A stretch of DNA of 64,000 nucleotides, taken from contig NZ_JABBGA010000008.1 in assembly GCF_012927165.1 (NCBI RefSeq), forward strand, positions 124,001-188,000, in the 5' to 3' direction. Position numbers and translations under genes: made by a program. Shown piece by piece: positions 45,309 through 54,568 of this stretch (within the stretch, counting starts at the first letter, position 1; each line of letters starts with the position of its first letter). The stretch comes from Zoogloea dura. Its GTDB lineage: Bacteria; Pseudomonadota; Gammaproteobacteria; Burkholderiales; Rhodocyclaceae. Under the pieces are notes generated by a model, which had not been told where the DNA came from, did no database searches, and saw nothing but the letters and a program-made list of their open reading frames with translations.

Positions 45309-47306
45309 ATGGCCTGGAAAGACCTCGGTCTGCGGACCCGATTGATCGCCGCGACGGTGTCCACCGTCGTGCTTGGATTTACCCTTACCCTGGGAATCGT
45401 CACTTCAAAGAGCTATGACGCCGCGCGCCAGGAGGGCGAAGCCCTGGCGCAGGCCGAGGCCGGCAACGCCGCCGGCCAGATCCAGTCGCGGCTGGGGCGC
45501 GCGATGACGGTGTCGCGCAGCCTGGCCTATGCCCTGGAAGGCATGGACAAGGCTGGCGAGCACAGCCGCAGCGGCGTGAATGCGGTGCTGCGCCACGGCC
45601 TCGAGTCCCAGCCCGAGCTGCTGGGCCTGTATACCGGCTGGGAGCCCGATGCCTTCGACGGCGACGACAAGCGTTTCGCCGGCAAGGAGGGCCACGACGA
45701 CAGCGGCCGCTTCATCCCCTACTGGCACCGGGGTTCCGGCCAGCCGGCCCTGGAGCCGCTGGTTGACTACACCAAGGACGGCGCCGGCGACTACTACCTG
45801 CTGCCCAAGCGCAGCGGCAAGGCTCAGCTCGTCGACCCCTACTTCTATGCCCTGGGCGGCAAGCAGGTGCTGATCACTTCGCTGGTCCAGCCGGTGATGC
45901 GGGCGGGGCGCTTCGTCGGCATTGCCGGCGTGGACATCGCCCTCGATGCGCTGCAGAAGGAGCTGGGCGCGATCCGGCCGCTGGGCGTCGGGCACGTTGC
46001 GCTGTATGCGGGCTCCGGACTCGTCGTCTCCCATCCGGACTCCGCCTTGCTCGGCAAGCCTGCCAGCCTGCCCGCGGAGGTGGCCAGCGCACTCAAGGAA
46101 GGGCGCCCGCTGCGCTGGGCCGACAAGGACGGCATGGTGAATTTCCTGGTGCCGATCCGCGTCGACGGCCTGGATGCCCACTGGGGTACCGTGGTCAGCG
46201 TGCCCGATGCGGCCATCGTGGCCTCCGCCGAGACGGTGCGCACCACCGCCATCCTCTTCGGGGTGGTCAGCGTGCTGTTGATCTCGGGCGTGCTCTACGC
46301 CCTGCTCACCGCCCTTACCCGCCCGCTGGCGCGCCTGTCGGCGGCCATGGCCGAACTGGCCAGCGGCGACGCCGACCTGACGCGCCGGGTGCCCATCGAG
46401 CGGAATGACGAACTGGGGCGCACCGCCGCCTCCCTCAACACCTTCCTGGACCGCCTGCAGGGCATGTTCCGGGAAGTCCGGGACGAGAGCGTGGCGCTGG
46501 CCGGCGGTCTGCGTTCGGTGGCGGCGTCCACCGGCCAGGTGGCGGAAAGCTCGCGCACGGTGGCCGACACCACCAGCGAGAACGCCGCCACCATCGAGGA
46601 GATCACCGTTTCCAGCGGCCACATCGCCGACCACGCGCGGGAAGCCGACGAGGTCATGCTGGCCACCCGCGCGCAGTCGCGCCGCAGTGGCGAGGCCGTG
46701 CGCGCCATGGAAGGGCAGATGCGCAGCATCGGCGCGACCATCGAGCAGCTGGCTACGGCCCTGGGTGGCGTGGCCTCCCGCTCCCAGCAGGTGGCAGGGG
46801 TGGTCCAGGTGATCCGCGAGGTGGCCGACCAGACCAATCTGCTGGCCCTCAATGCGGCCATCGAAGCGGCCCGTGCCGGCGAGCAGGGGCGCGGCTTTGC
46901 CGTGGTGGCCGACGAGGTGCGCAAGCTGGCCGAGCGCACCGGCTCTGCCACGCTCGAGATCAGCTCGACCATCGAGTTCATGCGCAACGAGATGGAGCAG
47001 GCGGTCAGCGGCATGAACGGTACCCGCCAGGAGGTGGAGAACGGCATCGCCAGCGCCAGCGTGGTGGCCCGCGAGATCACCACCATCGACGACAGCATGG
47101 ACGCGGCGGCCGGCCGGGTTCGGGAGATCGCCGAAGCGACCCGCGAACAGTCGGCGGCCACCACGGCCCTGGCCCGCTCCGTGGAGCTCACCTCCAACAT
47201 GGTCCAGAGCACCGACAGCGCCATCCAGGAAAGCTCCAGCACCGTGTCCAGGCTGGAGCAGACCTCCGGTCGCCTGGGCGACCTGGTGTCGCGCTTCCGG
47301 CTCTGA
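45309..47306 (+). CDS. Methyl-accepting chemotaxis protein with Cache sensor
   Basis: The 665-residue receptor has a first membrane helix (about 13-33), a large periplasmic double-Cache sensor (about 40-305; [37 protein letters not shown]), a second helix (about 315-337), a HAMP domain and a C-terminal signalling domain with [20 protein letters not shown]. No C-terminal CheR pentapeptide is seen. The FNR-type box and neighbouring norCB suggest a taxis receptor used during anaerobic nitrogen-oxide respiration; the ligand is unknown. Confidence 0.93.
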   Translation: MAWKDLGLRTRLIAATVSTVVLGFTLTLGIVTSKSYDAARQEGEALAQAEAGNAAGQIQSRLGRAMTVSRSLAYALEGMDKAGEHSRSGVNAVLRHGLESQPELLGLYTGWEPDAFDGDDKRFAGKEGHDDSGRFIPYWHRGSGQPALEPLVDYTKDGAGDYYLLPKRSGKAQLVDPYFYALGGKQVLITSLVQPVMRAGRFVGIAGVDIALDALQKELGAIRPLGVGHVALYAGSGLVVSHPDSALLGKPASLPAEVASALKEGRPLRWADKDGMVNFLVPIRVDGLDAHWGTVVSVPDAAIVASAETVRTTAILFGVVSVLLISGVLYALLTALTRPLARLSAAMAELASGDADLTRRVPIERNDELGRTAASLNTFLDRLQGMFREVRDESVALAGGLRSVAASTGQVAESSRTVADTTSENAATIEEITVSSGHIADHAREADEVMLATRAQSRRSGEAVRAMEGQMRSIGATIEQLATALGGVASRSQQVAGVVQVIREVADQTNLLALNAAIEAARAGEQGRGFAVVADEVRKLAERTGSATLEISSTIEFMRNEMEQAVSGMNGTRQEVENGIASASVVAREITTIDDSMDAAAGRVREIAEATREQSAATTALARSVELTSNMVQSTDSAIQESSSTVSRLEQTSGRLGDLVSRFRL

Positions 47307-47308
47307 GA

Positions 47309-47325
47309 GGCACCAGGCTGGTGCC
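47309..47325. promoter_or_regulatory. NtrC-like enhancer site
   Basis: GGCACCA-GGC-TGGTGCC is a perfect dyad matching the NtrC site GCACCA-N3-TGGTGC, 141 bp upstream of a sigma-54 promoter. It starts three bases after the chemoreceptor stop; no T-run follows, so it is not a typical terminator. Confidence 0.65.
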
Positions 47326-47466
47326 TCCGGACTGCCTGGCGCCCCGGAATGGGGGCGTGGGCGCAGGGGAGTGCCGGATTATCCGCATCGGATAGTCCGG
47401 CCAGATCCCCGCCAGGCCCCTTCTCCGGGCCCGTGATGGCCCGGAGAAGGGCGCCACACCACGATC

Positions 47467-47480
47467 GGCACAAGATTTGC
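47467..47480 (+). promoter_or_regulatory. Sigma-54 promoter of amtB
   Basis: GGCAC-AAGAT-TTGC has GG and GC separated by exactly ten bases, the -24/-12 signature. The amtB ATG is 49 bp past the GC. Confidence 0.75.
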
Positions 47481-47528
47481 TGCATGTGCACATCCGCCTG
47501 ACCAGGCGATGTGCCATTGAGGACTTTC

Positions 47529-48815
47529 ATGCCGGCAAGCTGTGCCAGACGCCCTTCCCGATACCTGCCCCTTCTTCTGTTGGCGCTTCCTTTGGGCGCC
47601 CATGCCCAGGGCAGCAGTGGGCCCGATGCGGGTCATACGGCCTGGATGCTGGTGGCGACGGCCCTTGTGATGTTGATGACACTGCCGGGGCTGGCCCTGT
47701 TCTACGGCGGCATGGTGCGCCAGAAGAACGTGCTGGCCACCATGACCCAGACCTTTTCCATTGCCGCGGTGGTGACCCTCACCTGGTGCGCCCTGGGCTA
47801 CAGCCTGGCCCTGCGGCCGGGCTCCGGCTTTGTCGGCGGGCTGGATCGCCTGTTCCTGGGCGGCCTCGGCGTGGACTCCTTGAGCGGTGATGCGGCCCAT
47901 GCGATTCCCGAATCCGTGTTCGCCATGTTCCAGCTCAGCTTCGCGATCATCACCACGGCCCTGGTGCCGGGGGCCTTCGCCGAGCGCATGCGCTTCCCCG
48001 CCGTGCTGCTGTTCGCGGCCTTGTGGTCGGTGCTGGTGTATGCCCCGGTGGCCCACTGGGTGTGGGCGCCCGAGGGCTGGCTGGCCCGCCTGGGGGCGCT
48101 GGACTTCGCAGGTGGGACGGTAGTGCATGTCAATGCGGGGGTGGCCGGCCTGGTCTGCGCCCTCTACATCGGGCCGCGCAGCGGCTATGGCCGTCAGGCG
48201 ATGACGCCCTACAACCTGGCCCTGACCCTGGCTGGTGCGGCCCTGTTGTGGATCGGCTGGTTCGGCTTCAATGCCGGCTCTGCGCTGGCTGCCGACGGAC
48301 GCGCCGGCATGGCGATGCTGGTCACCCAGCTGGCGGCGGCCACCGCCGCGGTGGCCTGGACGGGCGCCGAATGGTTGTCGCGCGGCCGCCCCAGCGCCCT
48401 CGGTCTGGTGTCCGGCGCGGTGGGGGGGCTGGTTGCCATCACCCCGGCCTCCGGCTTCGTGACGCCGAGCTCCGCTTTGCTCATCGGCCTGGTGGCCGGG
48501 GTGGGCTGCTACCTGGGCGCCACCTCCCTGAAACGCCTGCTCCGCTGCGACGATGCGCTGGATGCCTTTGGCATTCACGGGGTCGGCGGCATTCTCGGGG
48601 CCGTGCTGACCGGCTGGCTGGCAAACCCGGCGGTCGGCGGCGCGCATGGCGACATCCTGGCTCAGCTGGCGGGTGTCGGGGCCACCGTGGTTTACAGCGG
48701 CATGATGACCCTCGCCATCCTGATCCTGGTGAACCGGATGGTCGGGCTGCGCGTCAGCGAGAGCACCGAAACGGACGGGCTGGATCTCGTCGAACACGGC
48801 GAAGCGGTCGCCTGA
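47529..48815 (+). CDS. amtB: Ammonium transporter AmtB
   Basis: The 428-residue protein has a signal-peptide-like first helix and eleven membrane segments of the Amt family: TLPGLALFYGGMVRQKNVLA, FAIITTALVPGAFAERM, GGTVVHVNAGVAGL (pore His), FGFNAGSALAADG and FGIHGVGGILG (second pore His). GAGG six bases ahead supports the ATG at 47529. It is a nitrogen-limitation gene, as the sigma-54 and NtrC-like sites suggest. glnK does not follow; a small unknown gene does. Confidence 0.95.
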   Translation: MPASCARRPSRYLPLLLLALPLGAHAQGSSGPDAGHTAWMLVATALVMLMTLPGLALFYGGMVRQKNVLATMTQTFSIAAVVTLTWCALGYSLALRPGSGFVGGLDRLFLGGLGVDSLSGDAAHAIPESVFAMFQLSFAIITTALVPGAFAERMRFPAVLLFAALWSVLVYAPVAHWVWAPEGWLARLGALDFAGGTVVHVNAGVAGLVCALYIGPRSGYGRQAMTPYNLALTLAGAALLWIGWFGFNAGSALAADGRAGMAMLVTQLAAATAAVAWTGAEWLSRGRPSALGLVSGAVGGLVAITPASGFVTPSSALLIGLVAGVGCYLGATSLKRLLRCDDALDAFGIHGVGGILGAVLTGWLANPAVGGAHGDILAQLAGVGATVVYSGMMTLAILILVNRMVGLRVSESTETDGLDLVEHGEAVA

Positions 48816-48853
48816 CCGGTCGCCTTCCGCATTCCGAACCTGAAGGAGCTTCC

Positions 48854-49165
48854 ATGGAATCCGATTCCGTCATCTACGGCCTGCTTGGACGCATCCACCT
48901 GTTGCTGCGGCGGGTGACCAACCGCATCACCGACGTGGAGTACATGCGGGTGAACAAGGACTACGCCCGGGAGGTGCTGCAACTGGCGCTGGCCACGGGA
49001 CACCCGGAGCTGGCCGAGCTGTGCGCCCGCCTGCGGACCGCCATGGAGCTGGACGAAGCGCCGCCGGAGCTGGAGGTGGCCGGACCGGGCCTGCTCGACA
49101 GGTTGCGCGCCGCACGTCCCAAGGCGACCCATCCCACCGAGCGTTACGTGGGCTCCCTGCGCTGA
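48854..49165 (+). CDS. Hypothetical protein downstream of amtB
   Basis: This 103-residue cytoplasmic protein is not recognised. It is largely helical and charged (SVIYGLLGRIHLLLRRVTNR, YAREVLQLALATGHPELAEL). AAGGAG precedes the ATG, and the gene lies 38 bp after amtB, so it is likely co-transcribed under sigma-54. Confidence 0.75.
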   Translation: MESDSVIYGLLGRIHLLLRRVTNRITDVEYMRVNKDYAREVLQLALATGHPELAELCARLRTAMELDEAPPELEVAGPGLLDRLRAARPKATHPTERYVGSLR

Positions 49166-49209
49166 GGCTCCGACACCATGCCGCCTGGGGGGGCGGACCT
49201 GCGGAGGGT

Positions 49210-49698
49210 TCAGCCGCGGCGCCGGTTGGCACCAAAGGGGCGCCGGCCGGGGCCGCGGCCACGCTGGGCGTCCTCGTCCACCTTGGGCTTGGGCATCAGC
49301 AGGTTCTTGCCGCCCTGCTTGGCGGCCACGGCATGCGCGGCCATGGCTTCCTCGAACTGCTCCGTGCTCATCGGCACCGACGGGCTCTTCTCGGCCGGCA
49401 TATAGGCCGACAGGCGTTCCCGGACCAGGAAGACCCGCTCGCTGGTGTCGGCCTTCTTGGGGAGCTTTTCACCGAGGGCCTGGCCCGCCGGGGTCAGGGC
49501 ATAGCCGCCCTCGGCCGCGACGATCAGGCCGTGGGTGGCAAAGCGCCGGAAGGACTCCGCCCACAGGTTGCCCGAGGTGACCGGGCAGCCCAGCACATCG
49601 GCGGCGGCCACGATCTCGACCAGCTCGGCAGGCCGCCTTTTGGAGGCAATCAGGGTGGCCAGCAGCAACTGGGCGTCGATATCGTTGGTCGGGTACAT
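49210..49698 (-). CDS. Hypothetical winged-helix-like protein
   Basis: The product from the ATG at 49698 (GAAGG eight bases ahead) has 162 residues. Residues about 5-85 look like a winged-helix module (DAQLLLATLIASKRRPAELV, SFRRFATHGLIVAAEGGYAL). The tail is basic and ends in GRGPGRRPFGANRRRG, suggesting nucleic-acid contact. No family is recognised. Confidence 0.65.
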   Translation of the reverse strand: MYPTNDIDAQLLLATLIASKRRPAELVEIVAAADVLGCPVTSGNLWAESFRRFATHGLIVAAEGGYALTPAGQALGEKLPKKADTSERVFLVRERLSAYMPAEKSPSVPMSTEQFEEAMAAHAVAAKQGGKNLLMPKPKVDEDAQRGRGPGRRPFGANRRRG

Positions 49699-49774
49699 GG
49701 TGGGGCCTTCGTGCCGGTTGATCCTCAAGGCGTGCAATGATGCCTCAATCGGGCCCTCTTCCGCGCAGGTAATG

Positions 49775-51208
49775 TCAGGTCGCGGCATCCGCCGGGGGCC
49801 AGGGCAGTACATGCTGCAGCTCGGCGGGCGTCAGCGGCTCGATCCACTCGAGCTGTTTTTCAAGGACCGCCACGGTGGCTTCGGAGGCGTCGCCACGCCG
49901 TTTCTCGAGGCGCTCGGCGAGAGTTTCAAAAGGTGCCGTGCAGGCCAGTATGGCAAAGCTGGCGCCATGGTTGGCCGCCAGGGTGTGGAAGTCGTCCCGC
50001 TCCGCCCGCTTCAGGAAGGCCGCGTCGATGATCAAGGACCAGCCCGCGTCGAGGATCATGGCGGTCTGCCGGGCCAGCCGGGAGAAGGTGCGGCGGGTGG
50101 CGTCCGGCGTATAGATGCTGGCCCCCGGCGAGCTGTCGCTGCGGGCCAGCGGGGCCAGGCCGTGCAGGCGCTTGCGCTCCACGTCGGAGCGCAAGCACAG
50201 GGTGGCCGCCCGGGGATCGGCCGTCAGCAACTGGCGGCTGTGGGTGGTCTTGCCCGAGCCGGACAGACCGTAGGTGATCACCAGGCGGGGCGGCGGCGGG
50301 CAGGTCAGGTGTTCGGCCAGCGCCAGATAGCGCTCCAGGCCGGCCGGGTCGCCGGACAGGGCAGCCACCTTGGCGCGCACCATCGCCTTGTACACCGCGT
50401 AAAAGCGCAGCACCGGCACGGCCTCGTAATCCCCCGATTCACTCAGCCATTCGTTGAGCAGCCAGCCGGCCAGGTCGGGGCGGCCCCGGTCGAGCAGGTC
50501 CATCCAGGTGAAGGCCAGCTCCGAGGCCACGTCGATCCAGCGCAGGCTGTCGTTGAATTCGATGCAGTCGAAGGGGGTGACCTGCCCGCCCAGCAGCACC
50601 AGGTTGCCCAGGTGCAGATCGCCGTGGCCCTCGCGGATGCGGCCCTGGGCCTTGCGCGCCGCGAAGCTGTCGCGCAGGCGCGCGAACTCGTTGCGGGTCC
50701 AGCCGGCCAGGCAGTCCAGGCGGTTGCTTGCGGCGGGGGCGAGGCTGAGCAGGGCGGTGAAGTTGTCCATGGCCGGCCCCATGACCTCCCCGGGTTCGCC
50801 GAAGGGGCTGGCCGGCCCGGCCACCGGGGCCTGGCGCTGGAAGGCGTGGACCACCCGGGCCAGGCCACTCAGGTGGGCGGGGCTCAGGGCGCCGCGCTCG
50901 CAGACATGGTCCAGGCGCTGGCCCTCGTCGAAGCGGCGCATCTTCACGGCCCATTCGCCGCTGTCGTCCACCGGCTCCAGGCCCAGGTAGAGGTCGGGGG
51001 CGAAGACCCGGTTCAGGCGCAGCTCCTCGGTGCAGTTGAAGTGGCGCTTGGCCGGGGTGCTGTAGTCGAGGAAGGGCAGGCTGAGCGGCTTCTTGATCTT
51101 CCAGGCGAAGCCGTCGGCCAGCAGGAGCCAGGAAATGTGCGTCTCGACGACCTCCGCGCCGAGCCGCGCCCGGAAGCGTTCCAGCCAGTCGGGCAGGGGT
51201 GTGCTCAT
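49775..51208 (-). CDS. Aminoglycoside-phosphotransferase-like/AAA P-loop kinase fusion
   Basis: The 477-residue protein has an N-terminal kinase-like part (about 1-320) with the catalytic-loop motif EGHGDLHLGNLVLLGG and the metal-binding aspartate in FDCIEFND. The C-terminal part (about 325-470) is a P-loop kinase with YGLSGSGKTTHSRQLL. Such fusions are common but uncharacterised. It overlaps the CdsA-like gene by ATGA (51205-51208) and ends the minus-strand lipid-type operon. Confidence 0.85.
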   Translation of the reverse strand: MSTPLPDWLERFRARLGAEVVETHISWLLLADGFAWKIKKPLSLPFLDYSTPAKRHFNCTEELRLNRVFAPDLYLGLEPVDDSGEWAVKMRRFDEGQRLDHVCERGALSPAHLSGLARVVHAFQRQAPVAGPASPFGEPGEVMGPAMDNFTALLSLAPAASNRLDCLAGWTRNEFARLRDSFAARKAQGRIREGHGDLHLGNLVLLGGQVTPFDCIEFNDSLRWIDVASELAFTWMDLLDRGRPDLAGWLLNEWLSESGDYEAVPVLRFYAVYKAMVRAKVAALSGDPAGLERYLALAEHLTCPPPPRLVITYGLSGSGKTTHSRQLLTADPRAATLCLRSDVERKRLHGLAPLARSDSSPGASIYTPDATRRTFSRLARQTAMILDAGWSLIIDAAFLKRAERDDFHTLAANHGASFAILACTAPFETLAERLEKRRGDASEATVAVLEKQLEWIEPLTPAELQHVLPWPPADAAT

Positions 51209-52149
51209 GCGACCCACCAGTAACGGACGATGTGGAAGAAGATGGGCGCCGAGAAGCTGATCGAATCCACCCGGTCGAGCATGCCGCCGTGCCCCTCGAT
51301 CATCGAGCCCCAGTCCTTGACACCCCGGTCGCGCTTGATGGCCGACAGGACAAAGCCGCCGAAGAAGCCCATCACGTTGATGACCAGGGCGATCAGCGCG
51401 GCCTCCAGTACCGTGAAGGGGGTGATCCACCACAGGGCGGCGCCCACCGCGGTGGAGGTGAGCACCCCGCCCACCAGGCCCTCGACGGTCTTCGACGGGG
51501 AAATCGCCGGCGACACCTTGCGCTTGCCGATGAGCTTGCCCCACACGTACTGGAACACGTCGCTGGACTGCACGGTGAGCACCAGGAAGACGATCAGCAG
51601 CATGTTGCGCCCGGCGTAGCCGTCGATATCCAGGGTGAGCAGGGCCGGCACGTGAGACAGGCAGTACACGCAGATCATCAGCCCCCACTGGACCTTGGCA
51701 GCCCGCTCCAGGAAGCGCGTGGTGTCGGCTCCCAGGGAAGCGGAAATGGGCAGCAGCAGGAAGGCATAGACCGGGATCAGGATGGAGAACAGCCCGTACC
51801 AGTCGATGCCGATCAGGATGTACTGGGCCGGCAGGAAGACGAAGAAGCTCCACAGCAGGGCGCGGTGGTCGCCGATGCGGGTGTGGGTGAGGGAGATGAA
51901 CTCCCGCAGGCACTGGAAGGAGATGAAGGCGAACAGCGCGATCACGCCGCCCTTGCCGAGCCAGATGGCTGCGCCGATCAGGGCGATCATGGCCCACCAG
52001 GCCTTGATGCGGGCGTTGAGGTTGTCGATGACGCCGTGGGGGGCGCCGGGCGAGATGCGCCACTTGAGGCCGGCGCCGATCAGGCTGAAGACCGCCAGCA
52101 GCCCGAAGATCCCGGCAAAGACGGTGAAGAGGTCGGAGGAGGCGTTCAT
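51205..52149 (-). CDS. ynbB: CdsA-like phosphatidate cytidylyltransferase (YnbB-like)
   Basis: A 314-residue membrane protein with about eight helices and the CdsA signature near the end: KRKVSPAISPSKTVEGLVGG, FVLSAIKRDRGVKDWGSMIE and GHGGMLDRVDS. The reaction expected is CTP plus phosphatidate to CDP-diacylglycerol. Position among YnbA-, YnbC- and YnbD-like genes points to the YnbB branch rather than the housekeeping CdsA beside dxr. Confidence 0.9.
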   Translation of the reverse strand: MNASSDLFTVFAGIFGLLAVFSLIGAGLKWRISPGAPHGVIDNLNARIKAWWAMIALIGAAIWLGKGGVIALFAFISFQCLREFISLTHTRIGDHRALLWSFFVFLPAQYILIGIDWYGLFSILIPVYAFLLLPISASLGADTTRFLERAAKVQWGLMICVYCLSHVPALLTLDIDGYAGRNMLLIVFLVLTVQSSDVFQYVWGKLIGKRKVSPAISPSKTVEGLVGGVLTSTAVGAALWWITPFTVLEAALIALVINVMGFFGGFVLSAIKRDRGVKDWGSMIEGHGGMLDRVDSISFSAPIFFHIVRYWWVA

Positions 52150-52153
52150 GGCG

Positions 52154-52777
52154 TCAGTCGGTGGGCGGGGCGAGGTCGAGCAGTGCGGCCCGGGCGCGGG
52201 TCAGGAAGGCGTCGCGGCTTTCACCCTCAACGGGGACGAGGGGCGGGCCGAAGCTCAGGGTGCACAGCAGGGGCACCGGGATCAGGCTGCCCTTGGGCAT
52301 CACCCGGCCGAGGTTCTCGATCCAAACCGGTACCAGCTCGGCTTCGGGGTGGGCACGGGCCAGGTGGTGCAGGCCGCTCTTGAAGGGCAGCAGGCCCTCG
52401 CCCATGTTGCGGGTGCCCTCGGGAAAGAGGATCAGGGACTCGCCGGCGGCCAGGGCCGTGCCCATCTGTTCCACCGGGTTGGGGCCGTGGCGTTCTGGGC
52501 GGCGGTCGATGCACACGCCGTTGAAGACCCTCTCGATCAGAAAGCGGCGCAGCGGCGTGGTCAGCCAGTAATCGGCGCCGGCCACCGGGCGGGTCCGGCG
52601 GCGCAGGGCTGGAGGCAGCGAGGCCCAGATCAGCACGAAATCCCCGTGGCTGCGGTGGTTGGCGAAATACACCCGGGTGCGCGGCGCCGGCTCGCAGCCC
52701 AGCCACAGGGCGCGGACGCCGGTGAGCAGGCGGGCGAAGCCGCACAGCAGGGAGCCGAGGAGGCGGTCGAGGGACAT
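52154..52777 (-). CDS. PlsC-like 1-acyl-glycerol-3-phosphate acyltransferase
   Basis: The 207-residue protein has the acyltransferase motifs NHRSHGDF (HX4D) and FPEGTRNMGEG, with a hydrophobic N-terminus (about 5-25). It would acylate a lysophosphatidate-like acceptor. It lies 4 bp upstream of the CdsA-like gene, so its product could be that enzyme's substrate. E. coli ynbABCD lacks such a gene. Confidence 0.88.
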   Translation of the reverse strand: MSLDRLLGSLLCGFARLLTGVRALWLGCEPAPRTRVYFANHRSHGDFVLIWASLPPALRRRTRPVAGADYWLTTPLRRFLIERVFNGVCIDRRPERHGPNPVEQMGTALAAGESLILFPEGTRNMGEGLLPFKSGLHHLARAHPEAELVPVWIENLGRVMPKGSLIPVPLLCTLSFGPPLVPVEGESRDAFLTRARAALLDLAPPTD

Positions 52778-53244
52778 CAGTTCATTCCTGCCTGGAGCAG
52801 GCGCCAGGCCACGGCGCCAAGGATAGCCGCAAGCTCGACGAGCAGTGCGACGAGTTGATGACGGAACAGGCGCAGGGCGGCCCGGGCCCGCTCCTCAAGC
52901 GGACGTGGCGGCGGGGACTTGCCGAAGAGCGTGCCGAGGGCCTGGTCGAAGGCGGCCAGGTCTGCGTCAGGGGAGCCGTCGGGCCGTCCCCATTGCGCGG
53001 CCCAGGTGGCGAAGAGACGGGCGTCCAGGTCGCAGCGCAGGGCGTAGTAGTGCTGCGCCAGACCGGCGCCGATGGCGAGGGCCGTCAGCAGGGTGCCGGC
53101 CAGGCCGGCCGGCGGCAAGAGCAGACTGGCGACGCCGAGGAGCAGCAGGCCACCGGCGAGGCGGCTGCAGCTGCGGGCCTGGGCCAGGGTGGCGGCGGCC
53201 AGGTGGGCGGTGGCTACCGCCTGGCGGGTATCAGGCGCCACCAT
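52777..53244 (-). CDS. Small membrane protein of lipid-type operon
   Basis: The product from the ATG at 53244 has 155 residues, with two or three membrane helices (GLLLLGVASLLLPPAGLAGT, LLTALAIGAGLAQHYYAL and a C-terminal LVALLVELAAILGAVAW). No domain is recognised. It overlaps the upstream gene by 14 bp and its stop abuts the PlsC-like start, so it belongs to the operon. Confidence 0.75.
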   Translation of the reverse strand: MVAPDTRQAVATAHLAAATLAQARSCSRLAGGLLLLGVASLLLPPAGLAGTLLTALAIGAGLAQHYYALRCDLDARLFATWAAQWGRPDGSPDADLAAFDQALGTLFGKSPPPRPLEERARAALRLFRHQLVALLVELAAILGAVAWRLLQAGMN

Positions 53245-54568
53245 GGGTCTCCAGGGGGGACGACAAGCCGGCCAGGGCCTGGCGATGGGCTGGCCCGAGG
53301 ACGATGCCCGGCCGGCCTCGCCGCAGCAGCGCTTCGGCGGCTTCGACGCTGGCGGCGCGGCCACTGATCAGCAGCCAGGCCGCCACCGCGCTGGCGCTGC
53401 GCGAGTAGCCCAGGGCGCAGCACACCAGAACTGGCCCACCGTGGGCATGCAGGGCCTCGAGCTGGGTGGCTGCCTGCTCGAGCTGCGCTGTCGTGGGCGG
53501 CAGCAGGTCGAGCCAGGGCAGCCCGGCATAGCGCCAGGAGCCGCGGGGGGCTGGCAGCTCGGCAGTGAGGTCGAGCAGGGCGCGGAAGCCGCCGGCCGCC
53601 ATGTCGCGGGCGTCGGGCATGCGGCCCAGCCAGATGCCGTCGACGATCAGGTCGGGGGCGGGGCGGCGGCGCGTCCACAGGCGTGAATTGAGCCAGGCGC
53701 CGAGGGTGTAGGGGGCCAGCAGCAGGGCGGCCCCCAGGCTGTGCCGGCCATCGCGTTTCTGAAAGCCGGCGGGGCCGAGCCAGGCGTAGTTGAGCGCCAC
53801 CAGGCCCAGCGCGGTGGCCGGCCAGAGCAGCCACAGGGCGCCGTCCCCGAGGAGTCCGGCGAGGCCGCCGCAGGCCACGGCGCCCAGCAGGTAGCGGCCG
53901 GCCAGGCGCCGGGCCGCGGGCGATGCCCGCCCAGCAGTGGCGAAGGGCGTCGACCCCGCATCGGGCCACAGCCACAGGCACAGCAGGCCGACCAGCGCGC
54001 CGCTGGGCAGGTCGATGAAGTGGTGCTGGTAGGTGGTGAGCACCGACACGGCGATCAGTACGGCCCATACATGCACGGCCAGGCGCAGCCCGCCCCGGCT
54101 GGCCGCAGCGAAGCGCACCCACAGGATCACCAGCAGGCTGATGTGTAGCGATGGCGCCTGGTTGTAGGGCTGGTCGAAGCTCGCCAGGGCCTCGAAGAGG
54201 CCGCCGAAGAGACCGTCGGTGACCGGCCGGGCGAAGCTGAAGCGCAGCGGGAACAGCAGGAAGCAGGCCACCGACACGAGCTGGGCGGTGAGCAGGCGCA
54301 GGGCGTGGCGATCCACCTGCAGGGTGTTGCGGCAGAGCAGGAAGGACAGGCCGTAGAACAGGTCGATGGACCAGTAGGGCAGGATGGTCCAGGGCATGAA
54401 GGGGATGTGCCGCTCCCAGCCGAAGACCACCGCGTCGCTCACCTGCCAGCGGGCGGCCATGGCGTTGGCGAAGCCGTAGCTCAGGAAGAAGAAAGGCCCG
54501 AGGAACAGCAGCCAGGCCACGCCCCGCCGCCAGGGCAGGGTCTCCGCAGGCGCTGTGTCCTTGCTCAC
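53231..54568 (-). CDS. ynbD: PAP2/dual-specificity phosphatase fusion (YnbD-like)
   Basis: Starting at the GTG that overlaps the previous stop (GTGA, 54565-54568), the protein has 445 residues. Residues about 15-290 are membrane-spanning with the PAP2-type pieces QAPSLHISLL and YQHHFIDLPSGALVG. Residues about 310-440 are a dual-specificity phosphatase with the Cys loop VCCALGYSRSASAV. It would dephosphorylate a lipid phosphate or head group (inference). An ATG at 54610 is an alternative start. Confidence 0.88.
   Translation of the reverse strand: MSKDTAPAETLPWRRGVAWLLFLGPFFFLSYGFANAMAARWQVSDAVVFGWERHIPFMPWTILPYWSIDLFYGLSFLLCRNTLQVDRHALRLLTAQLVSVACFLLFPLRFSFARPVTDGLFGGLFEALASFDQPYNQAPSLHISLLVILWVRFAAASRGGLRLAVHVWAVLIAVSVLTTYQHHFIDLPSGALVGLLCLWLWPDAGSTPFATAGRASPAARRLAGRYLLGAVACGGLAGLLGDGALWLLWPATALGLVALNYAWLGPAGFQKRDGRHSLGAALLLAPYTLGAWLNSRLWTRRRPAPDLIVDGIWLGRMPDARDMAAGGFRALLDLTAELPAPRGSWRYAGLPWLDLLPPTTAQLEQAATQLEALHAHGGPVLVCCALGYSRSASAVAAWLLISGRAASVEAAEALLRRGRPGIVLGPAHRQALAGLSSPLETHGGA

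Noticed and set aside
47309-47325. Terminator for the chemoreceptor gene
   Set aside because: The dyad has only a 3-base centre and no T-run, and it matches the NtrC site; a regulatory role is more likely.
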